From assembly GCF_001659725.1 (NCBI RefSeq), contig NZ_CP015922.1:1798001-1862000 (forward strand): a DNA stretch of 64,000 nucleotides, given 5' to 3'. Shown one piece after another: positions 8,402 to 15,924 of this stretch. The notes below the pieces were generated by a model. That model did no database searches, was not told the DNA's origin, and saw only the letters and a list, made by a program, of their open reading frames with translations. Source of the DNA: Polynucleobacter wuianus (GTDB lineage Bacteria > Pseudomonadota > Gammaproteobacteria > Burkholderiales > Burkholderiaceae). Each line of letters begins with the position of its first letter. The first letter of the stretch is position 1. The position numbers and the translations under genes were made by a program.

Positions 8402-8476
8402 TGGAGCGGGTGAAGGGAGTCGAACCCTCGTCTCTAGCTTGGGAAGCTAGGGTAATAGCCGTTATACGACACCCGC
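8402..8476 (-). tRNA. tRNA-Gly (anticodon CCC)
   Basis: The minus strand folds as a 75-nt tRNA: acceptor GCGGGTG pairs with CACCCGC, the T-loop is GTTCGAC, and CCA is encoded. The anticodon stem CTAGC/GCTAG encloses the loop TTCCCAA, so the anticodon is CCC (plus-strand positions 8441-8443), which reads GGG. It lies between htpG and the DUF6671-like gene and is co-oriented with htpG. Confidence 0.95.
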
Positions 8477-8498
8477 AATAGAGGCAATCTACATGAAA

Positions 8499-10400
8499 CT
8501 ATTTCAGCAGCAGCTGATTCAACCGCTTTACAAAACTTGCCGGATCATTTAATTGACCACCCTCCGCCAAAAGCGCCTGATCAAACAAGAGATTAGCCCA
8601 ATCATCAAAATGTTGATCGTTACTTTTGAGTCTGGATAGCAAAGGATGCTCTGGATTAATCTCTAATATTGGCTTCATATCAGGTGCATTTTGACCAGCG
8701 GCTTTGAGCATGCGTAGCAGGTTGCCAGACAGCTCATTCTCATCAGCAATCAAACAGGCTGGGGAATCAGTTAGGCGGAATGTCACCCGAACATCCTTAG
8801 CCTTATCCTCCAACACCTTTTTCATTCGCTCGACCAAGTCCTTGAACTGCTTCTCAGTCTCTTGATGCTCTTTCTTTTCTTTTTCATCACTTAGACTTCC
8901 TAAATCTAGGCCACCCTTAGCAACTGATGCCAATTGCTTGCCGTCAAACTCAGTGACAAATGAAAGCATCCACTCATCAACACGGTCAGATAGCAAGAGC
9001 ACTTCGACGCCTTTCTTGCGGAAGATCTCTAAATGCGGACTATTTTTGACCGCATTAAAAGATTCTCCAGTAACGTAGTAAATCTTGTCTTGGCCTTCTT
9101 TCATACGCGAGACATACTCAGCCAAAGATACTGTCTGCTCAGCAGAATCGGTATGGGTGCTAGCAAAACGAAGAAGCTTGAGAATCCGCTCTTGATTAGC
9201 ATGATCTTCTCCAACACCTTCTTTGAGGACTTGACCAAATTGCGTCCAGAAGGTGCGATATTTCTCTTTCTTAGCCTCATCTTCATTATTGGCAAGCTCT
9301 TCAAGCATGCTCAGCACTCGCTTGGTAGAACTTTCGCGAATGACTTTAATATCACGCGACTCTTGCAAGATTTCACGGGAGACGTTTAGGGGCAAATCGA
9401 CTGAATCAATTACGCCAGTGACAAAGCGCAAGTACATTGGCATGAGCTTTTCAGCATCATCCATAATAAAGATACGTTTTACATACAGCTTAATGCCACC
9501 ACGTTTATTGCGATCCCATAAATCAAATGGCGCCCTGCTAGGCACAAAGAGTAGCTGAGTAAATTCACTCCTACCTTCTACGCGATTTAATGAATAACAC
9601 AAGGGATTTTCATAATCATGCGAAAGGTGCTTATAAAACTCGTTGTACTGCTCTTCAGTGATATCTGACTTATTGCGAACCCATAGAGCAGAAGACTGAT
9701 TAATACTTTCTAGCCCATCCTTAACCACCTTCTCTTTTTTATCCGCATCCCACTCCTCCTTGCGCATCTGGATCGGCAATGAAATATGGTCAGAGTACTT
9801 CCGAATGATGGATTTGAGCTGATGGCTATTGAGGAAATCATCCTCCCCTTCTCGCAAATGTAATGTAATGGAGGTACCACGTTGAGGGCGATTAATTTGT
9901 TCAATCGTAAATTCGCCTGAACCATCCGATTCCCAACGAACTCCATCTGAAACAGACAATCCTGCGCGACGAGTTTCTACGGTGATGCGGTCGGCAACAA
10001 TAAAGCCAGAATAAAATCCTACGCCAAACTGACCAATTAAAGCGGCATCTTTTTGCTGATCACCGGAGAGTTTTGCAAAGAACTCTTTAGTCCCAGAGCG
10101 AGCAATAGTGCCCAGGTTATTGATCACCTCTTCCCGACTCATACCAATTCCATTATCTGAAATGGTCACCGTTCTAGCGGCTCTATCAAATTCCACTTTG
10201 ATTTTAAGATCAGGGTCATCACCATACCAATCAGGGTGAGCAATGCCCTCAAAACGCAATTTATCTGCAGCATCCGAAGCATTCGATATAAGCTCACGCA
10301 GGAAAATTTCCTTATTAGAATACAAAGAGTGAATCATCAACTGCAAAAGTTGCTTTACTTCTGCCTGAAATCCAAGTGTTTCTTTAGTAGCAACAGTCAT
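8499..10400 (-). CDS. htpG: Molecular chaperone HtpG (Hsp90)
   Basis: HtpG is an ATP-dependent chaperone of the cytoplasm. The 633-residue protein has the GHKL ATPase motifs: [27 protein letters not shown] and [16 protein letters not shown]. The middle domain has SREILQES and the C-terminal dimerisation part ends normally. The start at 10400 ([19 protein letters not shown]) matches the family; the frame is open 11 codons further upstream. A sigma-32-type promoter lies 35 bp upstream of the start. tRNA-Gly follows 22 bp after the stop. Confidence 0.97.
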   Translation of the reverse strand: MTVATKETLGFQAEVKQLLQLMIHSLYSNKEIFLRELISNASDAADKLRFEGIAHPDWYGDDPDLKIKVEFDRAARTVTISDNGIGMSREEVINNLGTIARSGTKEFFAKLSGDQQKDAALIGQFGVGFYSGFIVADRITVETRRAGLSVSDGVRWESDGSGEFTIEQINRPQRGTSITLHLREGEDDFLNSHQLKSIIRKYSDHISLPIQMRKEEWDADKKEKVVKDGLESINQSSALWVRNKSDITEEQYNEFYKHLSHDYENPLCYSLNRVEGRSEFTQLLFVPSRAPFDLWDRNKRGGIKLYVKRIFIMDDAEKLMPMYLRFVTGVIDSVDLPLNVSREILQESRDIKVIRESSTKRVLSMLEELANNEDEAKKEKYRTFWTQFGQVLKEGVGEDHANQERILKLLRFASTHTDSAEQTVSLAEYVSRMKEGQDKIYYVTGESFNAVKNSPHLEIFRKKGVEVLLLSDRVDEWMLSFVTEFDGKQLASVAKGGLDLGSLSDEKEKKEHQETEKQFKDLVERMKKVLEDKAKDVRVTFRLTDSPACLIADENELSGNLLRMLKAAGQNAPDMKPILEINPEHPLLSRLKSNDQHFDDWANLLFDQALLAEGGQLNDPASFVKRLNQLLLK

Positions 10401-10434
10401 TTCAATTTCCCATAGAAAAGATTGATTCCCCATT

Positions 10435-10462
10435 ACTTGGGGATAGTTTTTAGCATTTCAAG
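10435..10462 (-). promoter_or_regulatory. Sigma-32 (heat-shock) promoter of htpG
   Basis: In minus-strand sense, CTTGAAA (10462-10456) is followed after 13 nt by CCCCAAGT (10442-10435). This agrees closely with the sigma-32 consensus CTTGAAA / CCCCATNT. Transcription would start about 10428, giving a leader near 28 nt. In that leader TTTTC (10419-10415) can pair with GGAAA (10410-10406), partly covering the ribosome binding site, which recalls a small RNA thermometer; that part is speculative. Confidence 0.8.
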
Positions 10463-10483
10463 ACCTGGAACGGCCAGTGGGTG

Positions 10484-10642
10484 CTACTCCACCGACCCAC
10501 GCACCTCACCGCAAGGCTCTTCCCGAAGAATTTCCTTGCGACTCCTTTTTTGAAGGTATTCCAAAATCAAGCGCTTGAGCTTGGGTCTAGTAATGGGCTC
10601 CCGGTTATTTTCCTGGAGCTCTAAATGGTTAGTTTCGGGCAT
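10484..10642 (-). CDS. Small basic protein, 52 residues, unknown
   Basis: The frame starts at an ATG at 10642 preceded by a clear ribosome binding site (GGAG, 8 nt before the start) and ends with TAG at 10484-10486. The product begins MPETNHLELQ and has a basic, probably helical middle RPKLKRLILEYLQKRSRKEIL (in two parts: RPKLKRLILEYL and QKRSRKEIL). It sits between the divergent htpG and hsp20 promoters and just upstream of the htpG promoter on the same strand. Family unknown. Confidence 0.65.
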   Translation of the reverse strand: MPETNHLELQENNREPITRPKLKRLILEYLQKRSRKEILREEPCGEVRGSVE

Positions 10643-10773
10643 GTTGCTTTCTCCATGAAATCAATTAGCTATCAAATTACCTGCAAGCGACAAAGGGCAA
10701 TACCTCCCAATCTCAATGGGATATTTTGTCCTTTTGCCTATACATATAGGCTAAAAAATTGAAATTCAGGGCC

Positions 10774-10802
10774 CTTGAAATTGAAAAATTCCACCCTTAA
10801 AT
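10774..10802 (+). promoter_or_regulatory. Sigma-32-like promoter of the Hsp20 gene
   Basis: CTTGAAA at 10774-10780 is followed after 12-13 nt by CCC-TTAAAT (10794-10802), a partial match to the sigma-32 -10 element. Transcription would begin near 10808, giving a leader of about 60 nt that contains the thermometer hairpin. A perfect palindrome, GCCTATA-CA-TATAGGC at 10736-10751, lies 22 bp upstream and could be an operator. Confidence 0.65.
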
Positions 10803-10843
10803 AGTCTCTAACTAGATGCCTTCGGGGTCTAGGAAATTGTGAA

Positions 10844-10862
10844 CTTGCTTAAATTTAAGGAG
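10844..10862 (+). promoter_or_regulatory. ROSE-like RNA thermometer over the Hsp20 ribosome binding site
   Basis: CUUGCU (10844-10849) can pair with AGGAG (10858-10862), leaving the G at 10847 bulged. The stem continues through U10850-A10857 and A10851-U10856 around an AAUU loop. Pairing of the U(U/C)GCU sequence with the Shine-Dalgarno sequence and a bulged or non-canonical G is the hallmark of ROSE elements in small heat-shock genes. A second stem, CTAGA/TCTAG at 10812-10832, precedes it. Heating would open the helix and expose AAGGAG, 6 nt before the ATG. Confidence 0.72.
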
Positions 10863-10868
10863 AAAACG

Positions 10869-11333
10869 ATGTCTTATCCATTTGGTAAAAATGTATTACT
10901 AAGTTCCGTAGGTTTTGATCGCCTCATCGATGCGATGGAAGCAATGAGCTCGGGGGATAGCCTCAGTAAAGCTCAAAGCTATCCCCCATACAACATCATC
11001 AAAAAGAATGAACGCGACTACGCTATTGAAATCGCAGTGGCAGGCTTCAAAAATGATGAGATTGATATCACGGCTGAAGGTAACAAGCTAACCGTTGTAG
11101 GTAAGGTTAAGGCCGAGCAGACTGGCGAATACCTCCATAAAGGCATTGCTAACCGTGACTTTAGCCACGACTTTACCCTAGCCGAAACCGTGATTGTGCG
11201 TTCAGCCGATGTCGAGAATGGCTTACTGATCATCAAGCTAGAGAATGTGATTCCCGAGGAAAAATTGCCACGTAAGATTCTGATTGGTGGCAACTCTAAG
11301 CTGGTGATTGAGGAAGTCAGAGAAGCGGCTTAA
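10869..11333 (+). CDS. Small heat-shock protein, Hsp20/alpha-crystallin (IbpA-like)
   Basis: This cytoplasmic holdase chaperone (154 residues) has the alpha-crystallin domain from about residue 36 (YPPYNIIKKNERDYAIEIAVAGF) to 133, including FTLAETVIVRSADVENGLLIIKLE and the late KIL motif (LPRKILIGG). This layout is that of the class A IbpA/HspA proteins. The start at 10869 is set by AAGGAG at 10857-10862. The leader carries a sigma-32-like promoter and a ROSE-like thermometer, so it is probably controlled at both transcription and translation. Confidence 0.93.
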   Translation: MSYPFGKNVLLSSVGFDRLIDAMEAMSSGDSLSKAQSYPPYNIIKKNERDYAIEIAVAGFKNDEIDITAEGNKLTVVGKVKAEQTGEYLHKGIANRDFSHDFTLAETVIVRSADVENGLLIIKLENVIPEEKLPRKILIGGNSKLVIEEVREAA

Positions 11334-11340
11334 TTAAAAT

Positions 11341-11369
11341 GAGCTGGCTCAGAGCCATCTTAGCCAGCT
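11341..11369 (+). terminator. Hairpin after the Hsp20 gene, possible terminator
   Basis: AGCTGGCT (11342-11349) pairs with AGCCAGCT (11362-11369) around a 12-nt loop, 9 bp after the Hsp20 stop. The following T-rich stretch (TACTTCTTAATATTT) is imperfect, so termination strength is uncertain. Confidence 0.5.
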
Positions 11370-11424
11370 TACTTCTTAATATTTACCATGATATGGATAC
11401 GCGCTAATCACGGAATCATTAAAA

Positions 11425-11598
11425 ATGGGAAATAATAAAATCCATCTTATAAGTCTCACCTTGTTTGCCTTGCTAATAGGATTCCTCATAATCCATTGGG
11501 ATAGCTCCCACCCTCTCACAAATGAAATGGGGTGGGCATTAAAGCAGTTACCAGAGGTGAAATCTTTGGAGTATTTTGAGGTGTTAAAGAAAAGTTAG
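11425..11598 (+). CDS. Small single-helix membrane protein, 57 residues, unknown
   Basis: The frame begins at an ATG at 11425 and ends with TAG at 11596. A hydrophobic stretch LISLTLFALLIGFLIIHW (about residues 8-25) forms one membrane helix; a polar tail ending EYFEVLKKS follows. The ribosome binding site is weak (GGAA 14 nt upstream). It lies between the Hsp20 gene and the terminator of the broken tRNA-Ile2. It may not be a real gene. Confidence 0.45.
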   Translation: MGNNKIHLISLTLFALLIGFLIIHWDSSHPLTNEMGWALKQLPEVKSLEYFEVLKKS

Positions 11599-11610
11599 GC
11601 GGCCAAAATA

Positions 11611-11644
11611 GAAAAACGACTTAAGAATCTCTCCCTAAGTCGTT
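11611..11644 (-). terminator. Terminator of the original, now split tRNA-Ile2 gene
   Basis: In minus sense AACGACTTA (11644-11636) pairs with TAAGTCGTT (11623-11615) and is followed by a T run (TTTTTC). It begins 8 nt after the encoded CCA of the tRNA 3' half at 11653. This is what would be expected at the natural end of the tRNA unit before the element split the gene. Confidence 0.75.
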
Positions 11645-11652
11645 GATATTGC

Positions 11653-11697
11653 TGGTGGGCCCACCAGGACTTGAACCTGGGACCAAAGGATTATGAG
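11653..11697 (-). pseudogene. 3' half of a split tRNA-Ile2(CAU) gene
   Basis: From the loop CTCATAA (11697-11691) the minus strand reads the 3' anticodon stem strand, variable loop, T-arm and acceptor end with encoded CCA (11655-11653). The 40 nt from the second A pair of the loop onward are identical to the 3' exon of the complete tRNA at 29940. The D-arm and 5' acceptor strand are missing; the sequence upstream is unrelated and begins with the inverted-repeat arm GGGCTTCT. The matching 5' half is at 30419-30457. Confidence 0.9.
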
Positions 11698-11708
11698 AGC
11701 AGAAGCCC
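11691..11708 (-). other. Attachment site (distal end of the integrated element)
   Basis: In minus sense the arm GGGCTTCT (11708-11701), a 3-nt spacer GCT and the core CTCATAA (11697-11691) lead into the tRNA 3' half. The core is exactly the 7-nt tRNA anticodon loop. The arm is the inverted repeat of AGAAGCCC found at the other end (30408-30415). The motif GGTGTGTAAG, also present at the other end, lies 44 bp inside at 11752-11761. Confidence 0.8.
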
Positions 11709-11833
11709 AAGGCAGACCCATATAAACAGGGGTCTGCGGGTGGACAGTGTCGGTGTGTAAGTAAATGTGCAAGCAAATTCAGGGGTTTAAAGAAATTGGT
11801 CTCTCGCTCTTTTATTTTCGAAAACCACAGGAT

Positions 11834-11870
11834 TTTTGGAGCAACCGTTTAGCACTTCGTTGCTCCAAAA
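11834..11870. terminator. Strong hairpin, possible bidirectional terminator
   Basis: TTTTGGAGCAAC (11834-11845) and GTTGCTCCAAAA (11859-11870) form a perfect 12-bp stem around a 13-nt loop. A T run (GACTTTTT) follows on the plus strand and an AT-rich stretch follows on the minus strand. It lies in the non-coding end of the island and could insulate it from host transcription. Confidence 0.55.
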
Positions 11871-11887
11871 GACTTTTTAAAGGAATA

Positions 11888-11908
11888 AGCGTTACTTAAA
11901 GTAACGCT
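11888..11908. repeat. Perfect 10-bp inverted repeat in the island end
   Basis: AGCGTTACTT and AAGTAACGCT flank one central base. This stem lies between the hairpin at 11834-11870 and the hairpin split by the insertion sequence at 11913. The stretch 11709-11925 contains no gene that I can support. Confidence 0.5.
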
Positions 11909-11925
11909 CAAAAAAACCACCCGAA

Positions 11926-11949
11926 TGAACTGACCCCCAAAAGTTGGAC
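11926..11949 (+). repeat. Left terminal inverted repeat of the IS3-family element
   Basis: This 24-bp sequence starts TGAACTGACC and ends AGTTGGAC. It is a perfect inverted match to 13344-13367. The outermost TG is typical of the family. Confidence 0.95.
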
Positions 11950-11978
11950 ATCAAGTCCAACCAAGGGGGTTTTGTTTT

Positions 11979-12497
11979 ATGAGCAAATACAGTAAGCAGT
12001 TCAAACTAAAGGTAGTTAAGGAGTTTTTAAAGTCTGGTGGCCTCAAGCGGGTTGCCCATCTATTTAAGATTAGTCATGCTCAGGTCCGTAATTGGATTTT
12101 AGCCCATCGGCTCCATGGCATTGCTGGGCTTAACCCAAAGCCTGTGCGCCATACTGCGTCGTTCAAAATGCAAGTCCTGCAATACATCGACTTGTACCAA
12201 GTCTCCCTTCATTACGCAGCTGCCCACTTCAATATCCCTTCTCCAAGCACGGTTTGGATGTGGCAAAAACTCTACAATGAAGGTGGTATTGCAGCCTTGC
12301 AATCCAAACCCAAGGGACGACCGCCCATGCCAAAACAAAGTGAGATTGCAGCGCTACTAGCTAGGCCATCTTCTGAGCTGACACATGACGAGTTACTGCG
12401 CAAAGCGCAGTATTTAGAAGTGGAGAACGCTTATCTAAAAAAGTTAGAGGCCTTAGCCCAGCAAAAGCACTTGGCAAGCAAGAACAAGTCCAAGTGA
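11979..12497 (+). CDS. IS3-family transposase OrfA (helix-turn-helix)
   Basis: The 172-residue protein starts MSKYSKQFKLKVVKEFLKSGGLKRVAHLF and carries two helix-turn-helix units (about residues 15-50 and 70-110), followed by a leucine-zipper-like segment KAQYLEVENAYLKKLEAL, where OrfA and OrfAB dimerise. It binds the terminal repeats. The slippery heptamer AAAAAAG at 12437-12443 falls in the LKK codons of this zipper, which would give the OrfAB fusion by -1 frameshifting. Confidence 0.93.
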   Translation: MSKYSKQFKLKVVKEFLKSGGLKRVAHLFKISHAQVRNWILAHRLHGIAGLNPKPVRHTASFKMQVLQYIDLYQVSLHYAAAHFNIPSPSTVWMWQKLYNEGGIAALQSKPKGRPPMPKQSEIAALLARPSSELTHDELLRKAQYLEVENAYLKKLEALAQQKHLASKNKSK

Positions 12498-13336
12498 TTG
12501 CTGAGTTAAGGCGGAGTTATCCACTACAAGTGATCTTGACAGTAGTTGGAATACCTAGGAGTGTGTAATACTACTGGGTTAATGCCAGCTTTAAACCAGA
12601 TCCTTATCTCGACACCAAGATGCAGATCAAGACCATCTTCCATGCCCATAAAGGTCGCTATGGCTATCGCCGGGTGCAGACAGCGCTTAGCTCCCAGAGC
12701 TGCTACCTCAATCACAAGACCGTACAAAAACTGATGGCTCAGCTGGGGATCAAGTCGACTGTCAGACCTAAACGCTATCAGTCTTACAAGGGAGCCCTTG
12801 GTAAGGTGGCCCCCAATTTACTAGAGCGTAACTTTGGAGCAAGTAGGCCTAATCAGAAGTGGGTAACTGATGTCACGGAGTTCAATATAAAGGGTGAGAA
12901 GGTCTACCTCTCACCAATCTTAGATCTGTATAACCAAGAGATCATCTCTTATACGATCACAGATCGTCCTCAGATCAGCATGGTGATGCAAATGCTCCAA
13001 CAGGCTTTTAAGCAACTAAAACCAAAAGATAAACCCATGCTGCACTCAGACCAGGGCTGGCAATATCAGATGGGGTTTTATCAGGAGGCTTTAAAAGAAC
13101 AAGGCCTTACCCAAAGCATGTCCAGAAAAGGCAATTGCTTAGATAATGCCGTCATGGAAAACTGGTTTGGGATCATGAAAAGCGAGTTCTTCTACCAAGA
13201 GAAGTTTGAGACGATCGAATCATTTAAGCAGGGGCTACATGAATATATCCACTACTACAACCATGATCGAATCAAACAAAAACTAAAGGGATTAAGTCCG
13301 GTGCAATACCGAACTCAATCCCTTCTGGTAACCTAA
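12344..13336 (+). pseudogene. IS3-family OrfB (DDE transposase) frame broken by a TAA codon
   Basis: The -1 frame after the slippery site (12437-12443) reads VQVIAELRRSYPLQVILTVVGIPRSV, then TAA (12566-12568), then YYWVNASFKPDPYLDTKMQIKTIF. In related transposases a tyrosine is expected at the stop (RSxYYYW-type motif). A 238-residue product could restart at 12620 and keeps the rve core: VTDVTEF (first D), HSDQGWQY (second D) and the late E in NCLDNAVMENWFG. It would lack the N-terminal linker. The conserved part of the frame begins near 12443; the start given only includes the preceding context. Confidence 0.8.
12437..12443 (+). promoter_or_regulatory. Programmed -1 frameshift site of the IS element
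   Basis: The heptamer A AAA AAG lies in the orfA/orfB overlap region. Slipping one base back moves ribosomes into the orfB frame, which stays open to the TAA at 12566. This is the usual way IS3-family elements make the OrfAB transposase. Confidence 0.75.
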
Positions 13337-13343
13337 CTAAACT

Positions 13344-13367
13344 GTCCAACTTTTGGGGGTCAGTTCA
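13344..13367 (-). repeat. Right terminal inverted repeat of the IS3-family element
   Basis: This 24-bp sequence starts GTCCAACTTT and ends GTCAGTTCA. It is a perfect inverted copy of 11926-11949 and is followed by the CGAA target duplication. Confidence 0.95.
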
Positions 13368-13422
13368 CGAAGGTGGTTTTGGTAATCCTTAGTGACATGA
13401 AGCAGAGGAAGTATTTCCATCC

Positions 13423-13842
13423 TTAGGGCTTAAGCTGAGCCCTGATTTCACCAGGTTTATTTGTAGCGCTATGAACATTGAGATAGAGATTGCCGCTCTT
13501 TAGGCTTTGGATCTGAGCCTCGGTTAATTTAGCACCAGCAGGTGCTGACCAAACATTATCCGCAGTCTTGGTAAATGGCACGATTACGGGTCCATTTTGA
13601 CCCATTGGCGCTTCATGAATATGCGCCATAGTCCCCTCCATACCCATAGTAGTGATAGTTCCGGATACGGAGCCATCTGGAGCAACCATAATTGAACCTA
13701 CTCCAGATGCAGAAGTCATGACTGGAGGAACCTCTTGAGACCCGGATAGGGTTACTTTCATGGACTGTGCTGATACACCAAATGAGGCAATCCCAACACC
13801 TAATACCAAAGCAGCTTTAGCAAAAACATGATTAATCTTCAT
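13423..13842 (-). CDS. Exported CHRD domain protein
   Basis: The 139-residue protein has a signal peptide ending near FGVSAQS, then one CHRD domain: LSGSQEVPPVMTSASGVGSI at the start, AHIHEAPMGQNGPVIVPF in the middle and LYLNVHSATNKPGEIRAQL at the end. CHRD domains are found in chordin and in many bacterial periplasmic proteins of unknown role. It lies beside the IS element, inside the island, and faces leftwards. A ribosome binding site-like GGAGA lies before the ATG. Confidence 0.85.
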   Translation of the reverse strand: MKINHVFAKAALVLGVGIASFGVSAQSMKVTLSGSQEVPPVMTSASGVGSIMVAPDGSVSGTITTMGMEGTMAHIHEAPMGQNGPVIVPFTKTADNVWSAPAGAKLTEAQIQSLKSGNLYLNVHSATNKPGEIRAQLKP

Positions 13843-13994
13843 CTATATCTCCAATCGGGTTAGCGAAACCTCAGACTATCACATACACAAGCGTAAAACA
13901 TGACAATTAAAGGGCCTTGAACATATCTTTCCTTTCTACCCTAGAATCTTGTGGAGCACAAAACTTTAATCTGAGCTAACTGGGAAATATTAAT

Positions 13995-14951
13995 TTGAAA
14001 TTGCGTATTGAAATCGTAACCCCTGCACCTCCTGGTACTCTTCATGGAAACCGTATTACCGCCTTACGATGGCATCGATTTTTGTCACATTTAAATTACC
14101 AAAGTATTGTCACTGAGAAATGGTCTAAAAAACCATGTGACGTTCTGATTGCGCTCCATGGGCTACGAAGTCATGACTCTATTCAAGGGTTTAAAAAAGC
14201 CTACCCTAATCATCCAGTCGTTTTAATAATGACCGGAACCGATATCTATAGAGATCTAAAAAATTCAACCAAGGTTATCAAATCAATGGAGATGGCCGAT
14301 GCGATTGTGGTTCTTCAACCAGATGCTATTCAATCCTTACCTAAGAAATTTCACCATAAAATCCAAGTGATTTACCAGTCAGTAAAAGGCATTACTAAAA
14401 AATCTCCGCCGAAACGTCATTTTTTAGCCAGCATCATTGGCCATCTGCGGTCTGAAAAAGATCCCTTTTGTGCAGCGCAATGCCTGCCTTTATTGCCATC
14501 AAACAGCAAGGTCCAGCTAGTGCAACTCGGTAAGGCAATGAGTCCAGAGTTTAAAAAACAAGCAATCTCGATTGAAAAAAATGTTATGCGTTATCGATGG
14601 TTGGACCAACTGAGTCACTCTAAAACGCTACAGTGGCTCTCTCGCTCACACGTGATGATCATCTCCAGCATTATGGAAGGTGGCGCACATGTGGTGTCCG
14701 AAGCCATCGCAATTGGCATCCCCGTAATTGCATCAGACATTCCAGGCAATCGCGGCTTACTAGGGGATACCTACCCCGCTTACTATCCAGCAGGGGATAA
14801 AGTTGCCTTAAGCAAACTACTAAACAAGGCTGAAGCCAATCCAGTCTTTTATCAAAAATTGTGTAGGGCGATTGCTTTACGACAGAAGATCACCAAACCA
14901 GAATTAGAACAAAAATCTATTCAAAAGCTCATTAAAAGCCTGATTAAATAA
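13995..14951 (+). CDS. senB: Selenosugar synthase SenB-like glycosyltransferase (TIGR04348)
   Basis: SenB makes a selenosugar from selenophosphate and UDP-GlcNAc. The 318-residue protein is a GT4-type transferase: N-terminal VTPAPPGTLHGNRITALRW is the TIGR04348 signature I recall for this group, and the C-terminal domain has EGGAHVVSEAIAIGIPVIASDIPGNRGLLG for nucleotide-sugar binding. The start is a TTG at 13995, with GGGA upstream. It converges on egtD with 11 bp between stops and belongs functionally with senA and selD on the other strand. The family is from memory; the selenium role rests on this context. Confidence 0.8.
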   Translation: MKLRIEIVTPAPPGTLHGNRITALRWHRFLSHLNYQSIVTEKWSKKPCDVLIALHGLRSHDSIQGFKKAYPNHPVVLIMTGTDIYRDLKNSTKVIKSMEMADAIVVLQPDAIQSLPKKFHHKIQVIYQSVKGITKKSPPKRHFLASIIGHLRSEKDPFCAAQCLPLLPSNSKVQLVQLGKAMSPEFKKQAISIEKNVMRYRWLDQLSHSKTLQWLSRSHVMIISSIMEGGAHVVSEAIAIGIPVIASDIPGNRGLLGDTYPAYYPAGDKVALSKLLNKAEANPVFYQKLCRAIALRQKITKPELEQKSIQKLIKSLIK

Positions 14952-14962
14952 CCAATCAGACC

Positions 14963-15895
14963 CTATGCTGTCGCATAAACTACTAAAAAGTAGCAATTTG
15001 GATCAGTCCAGGAGTGTACGGCTTTAAAACCGCCGCTCATTAAAAGAGATTCAAATTTTTCTTGCGTGTACTTATAGCTATTTTCAGTATGAATAAGCGC
15101 ACCGCTATCAAAACGCCTTTTACCTCCAGGGAACGAAACTACTTGACTCCGAGAAGATCGAAGATGCATTTCAATTCGAGCAAGTTGCTCATTAAAAATT
15201 GCATAGTGCTCCCAATGCGCCAAATTAAAGTCCGTTTTAGCCAGACGATTTAGGTGCAAAAGGATGTTTTTATTAAAAGCTGCAGTAATTCCAAGGGCAT
15301 CGTTATAAGCTCGAGATAGAACTGCGTGATCCTTAACCAGATCAACTCCGATCAATAAACCCCCATCACCTTGGCAAACTTTCACAATATTTTTGAATAG
15401 CCCTAGAGCAGCCTCTGGGTCAAAATTTCCGATGGAAGAGCCTGGATAAAAAAAGGTTTTCTTTCGGCCCACTAGATCAGGAAATGCCATTTCTTCCTGT
15501 AAATCACAGGTTTGTGCCTGCATCTGAATTTGTGGGAATTCTTTTTGTAAGCCTGAGATTGCTTGCTCTAAAAATTCTTTTGAGATATCTAGAGCGCGAT
15601 ACTCTTTGGGTAATAGGGTGTCAAACAATGCACTACCTTTTTCGCAGTTACCAGCCCCTAAGTCCAATAAAACATCGCACTTTCCAATCGCCAAAGCAAT
15701 CGCTTCGCCGTTTTGCATCATGATTTGTTTTTCAGTTCGAGTTGGGTAATACTCTTCCAAAAAAGTAATTGCCTCAAATAAGTGAGATCCAATTTCATCA
15801 TAGAAAAACTTTGGAGATATAGATGGCTGCTCCTGTGAAAGACCAGCAATAATTTCATCAACTAACTTTTGATTTGGCATATGCTCTTGACTCAC
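14963..15895 (-). CDS. egtD: L-histidine N-alpha-methyltransferase EgtD
   Basis: EgtD trimethylates histidine with SAM to give hercynine, the precursor of ergothioneine and selenoneine. The 310-residue protein shows SPKFFYDEIGSHLFEAITFLEEYYPTRTE, the SAM site LLDLGAGNCEKGSALFD, FFYPGSSIGNF and LIGVDLVKD, all typical of the family, and its length is normal. It is the last gene of the minus-strand operon and lies 29 bp after the second permease gene. In this setting hercynine would be passed to the SenA-type enzyme. Confidence 0.92.
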   Translation of the reverse strand: MSQEHMPNQKLVDEIIAGLSQEQPSISPKFFYDEIGSHLFEAITFLEEYYPTRTEKQIMMQNGEAIALAIGKCDVLLDLGAGNCEKGSALFDTLLPKEYRALDISKEFLEQAISGLQKEFPQIQMQAQTCDLQEEMAFPDLVGRKKTFFYPGSSIGNFDPEAALGLFKNIVKVCQGDGGLLIGVDLVKDHAVLSRAYNDALGITAAFNKNILLHLNRLAKTDFNLAHWEHYAIFNEQLARIEMHLRSSRSQVVSFPGGKRRFDSGALIHTENSYKYTQEKFESLLMSGGFKAVHSWTDPNCYFLVVYATA

Positions 15896-15924
15896 TTCAA
15901 TATTCCTTTTTAATACGACCTAGT

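Larger units (their letters stand above)
11926..13367 (+). mobile_element. IS3-family insertion sequence (IS150-like), 1442 bp
   Basis: The element is bounded by perfect 24-bp terminal inverted repeats beginning TGAACTGACCCCC and flanked by a 4-bp direct repeat CGAA (11922-11925 and 13368-13371). It has two overlapping frames, orfA (HTH) and orfB (DDE integrase core), joined by an A AAA AAG slippery site. It sits in the loop of a host hairpin: AAAACCACC (11913-11921) and GGTGGTTTT (13372-13380) would pair around CGAA in the empty site. orfB has an in-frame TAA at 12566, so this copy is probably inactive. Confidence 0.95.

Noticed and set aside
8382..11897. AAGTAACGCTTATT near tRNA-Gly and its inverted copy at 11884-11897 as a paired repeat
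   Set aside because: A 14-nt match between two places in 64 kb is expected by chance several times.
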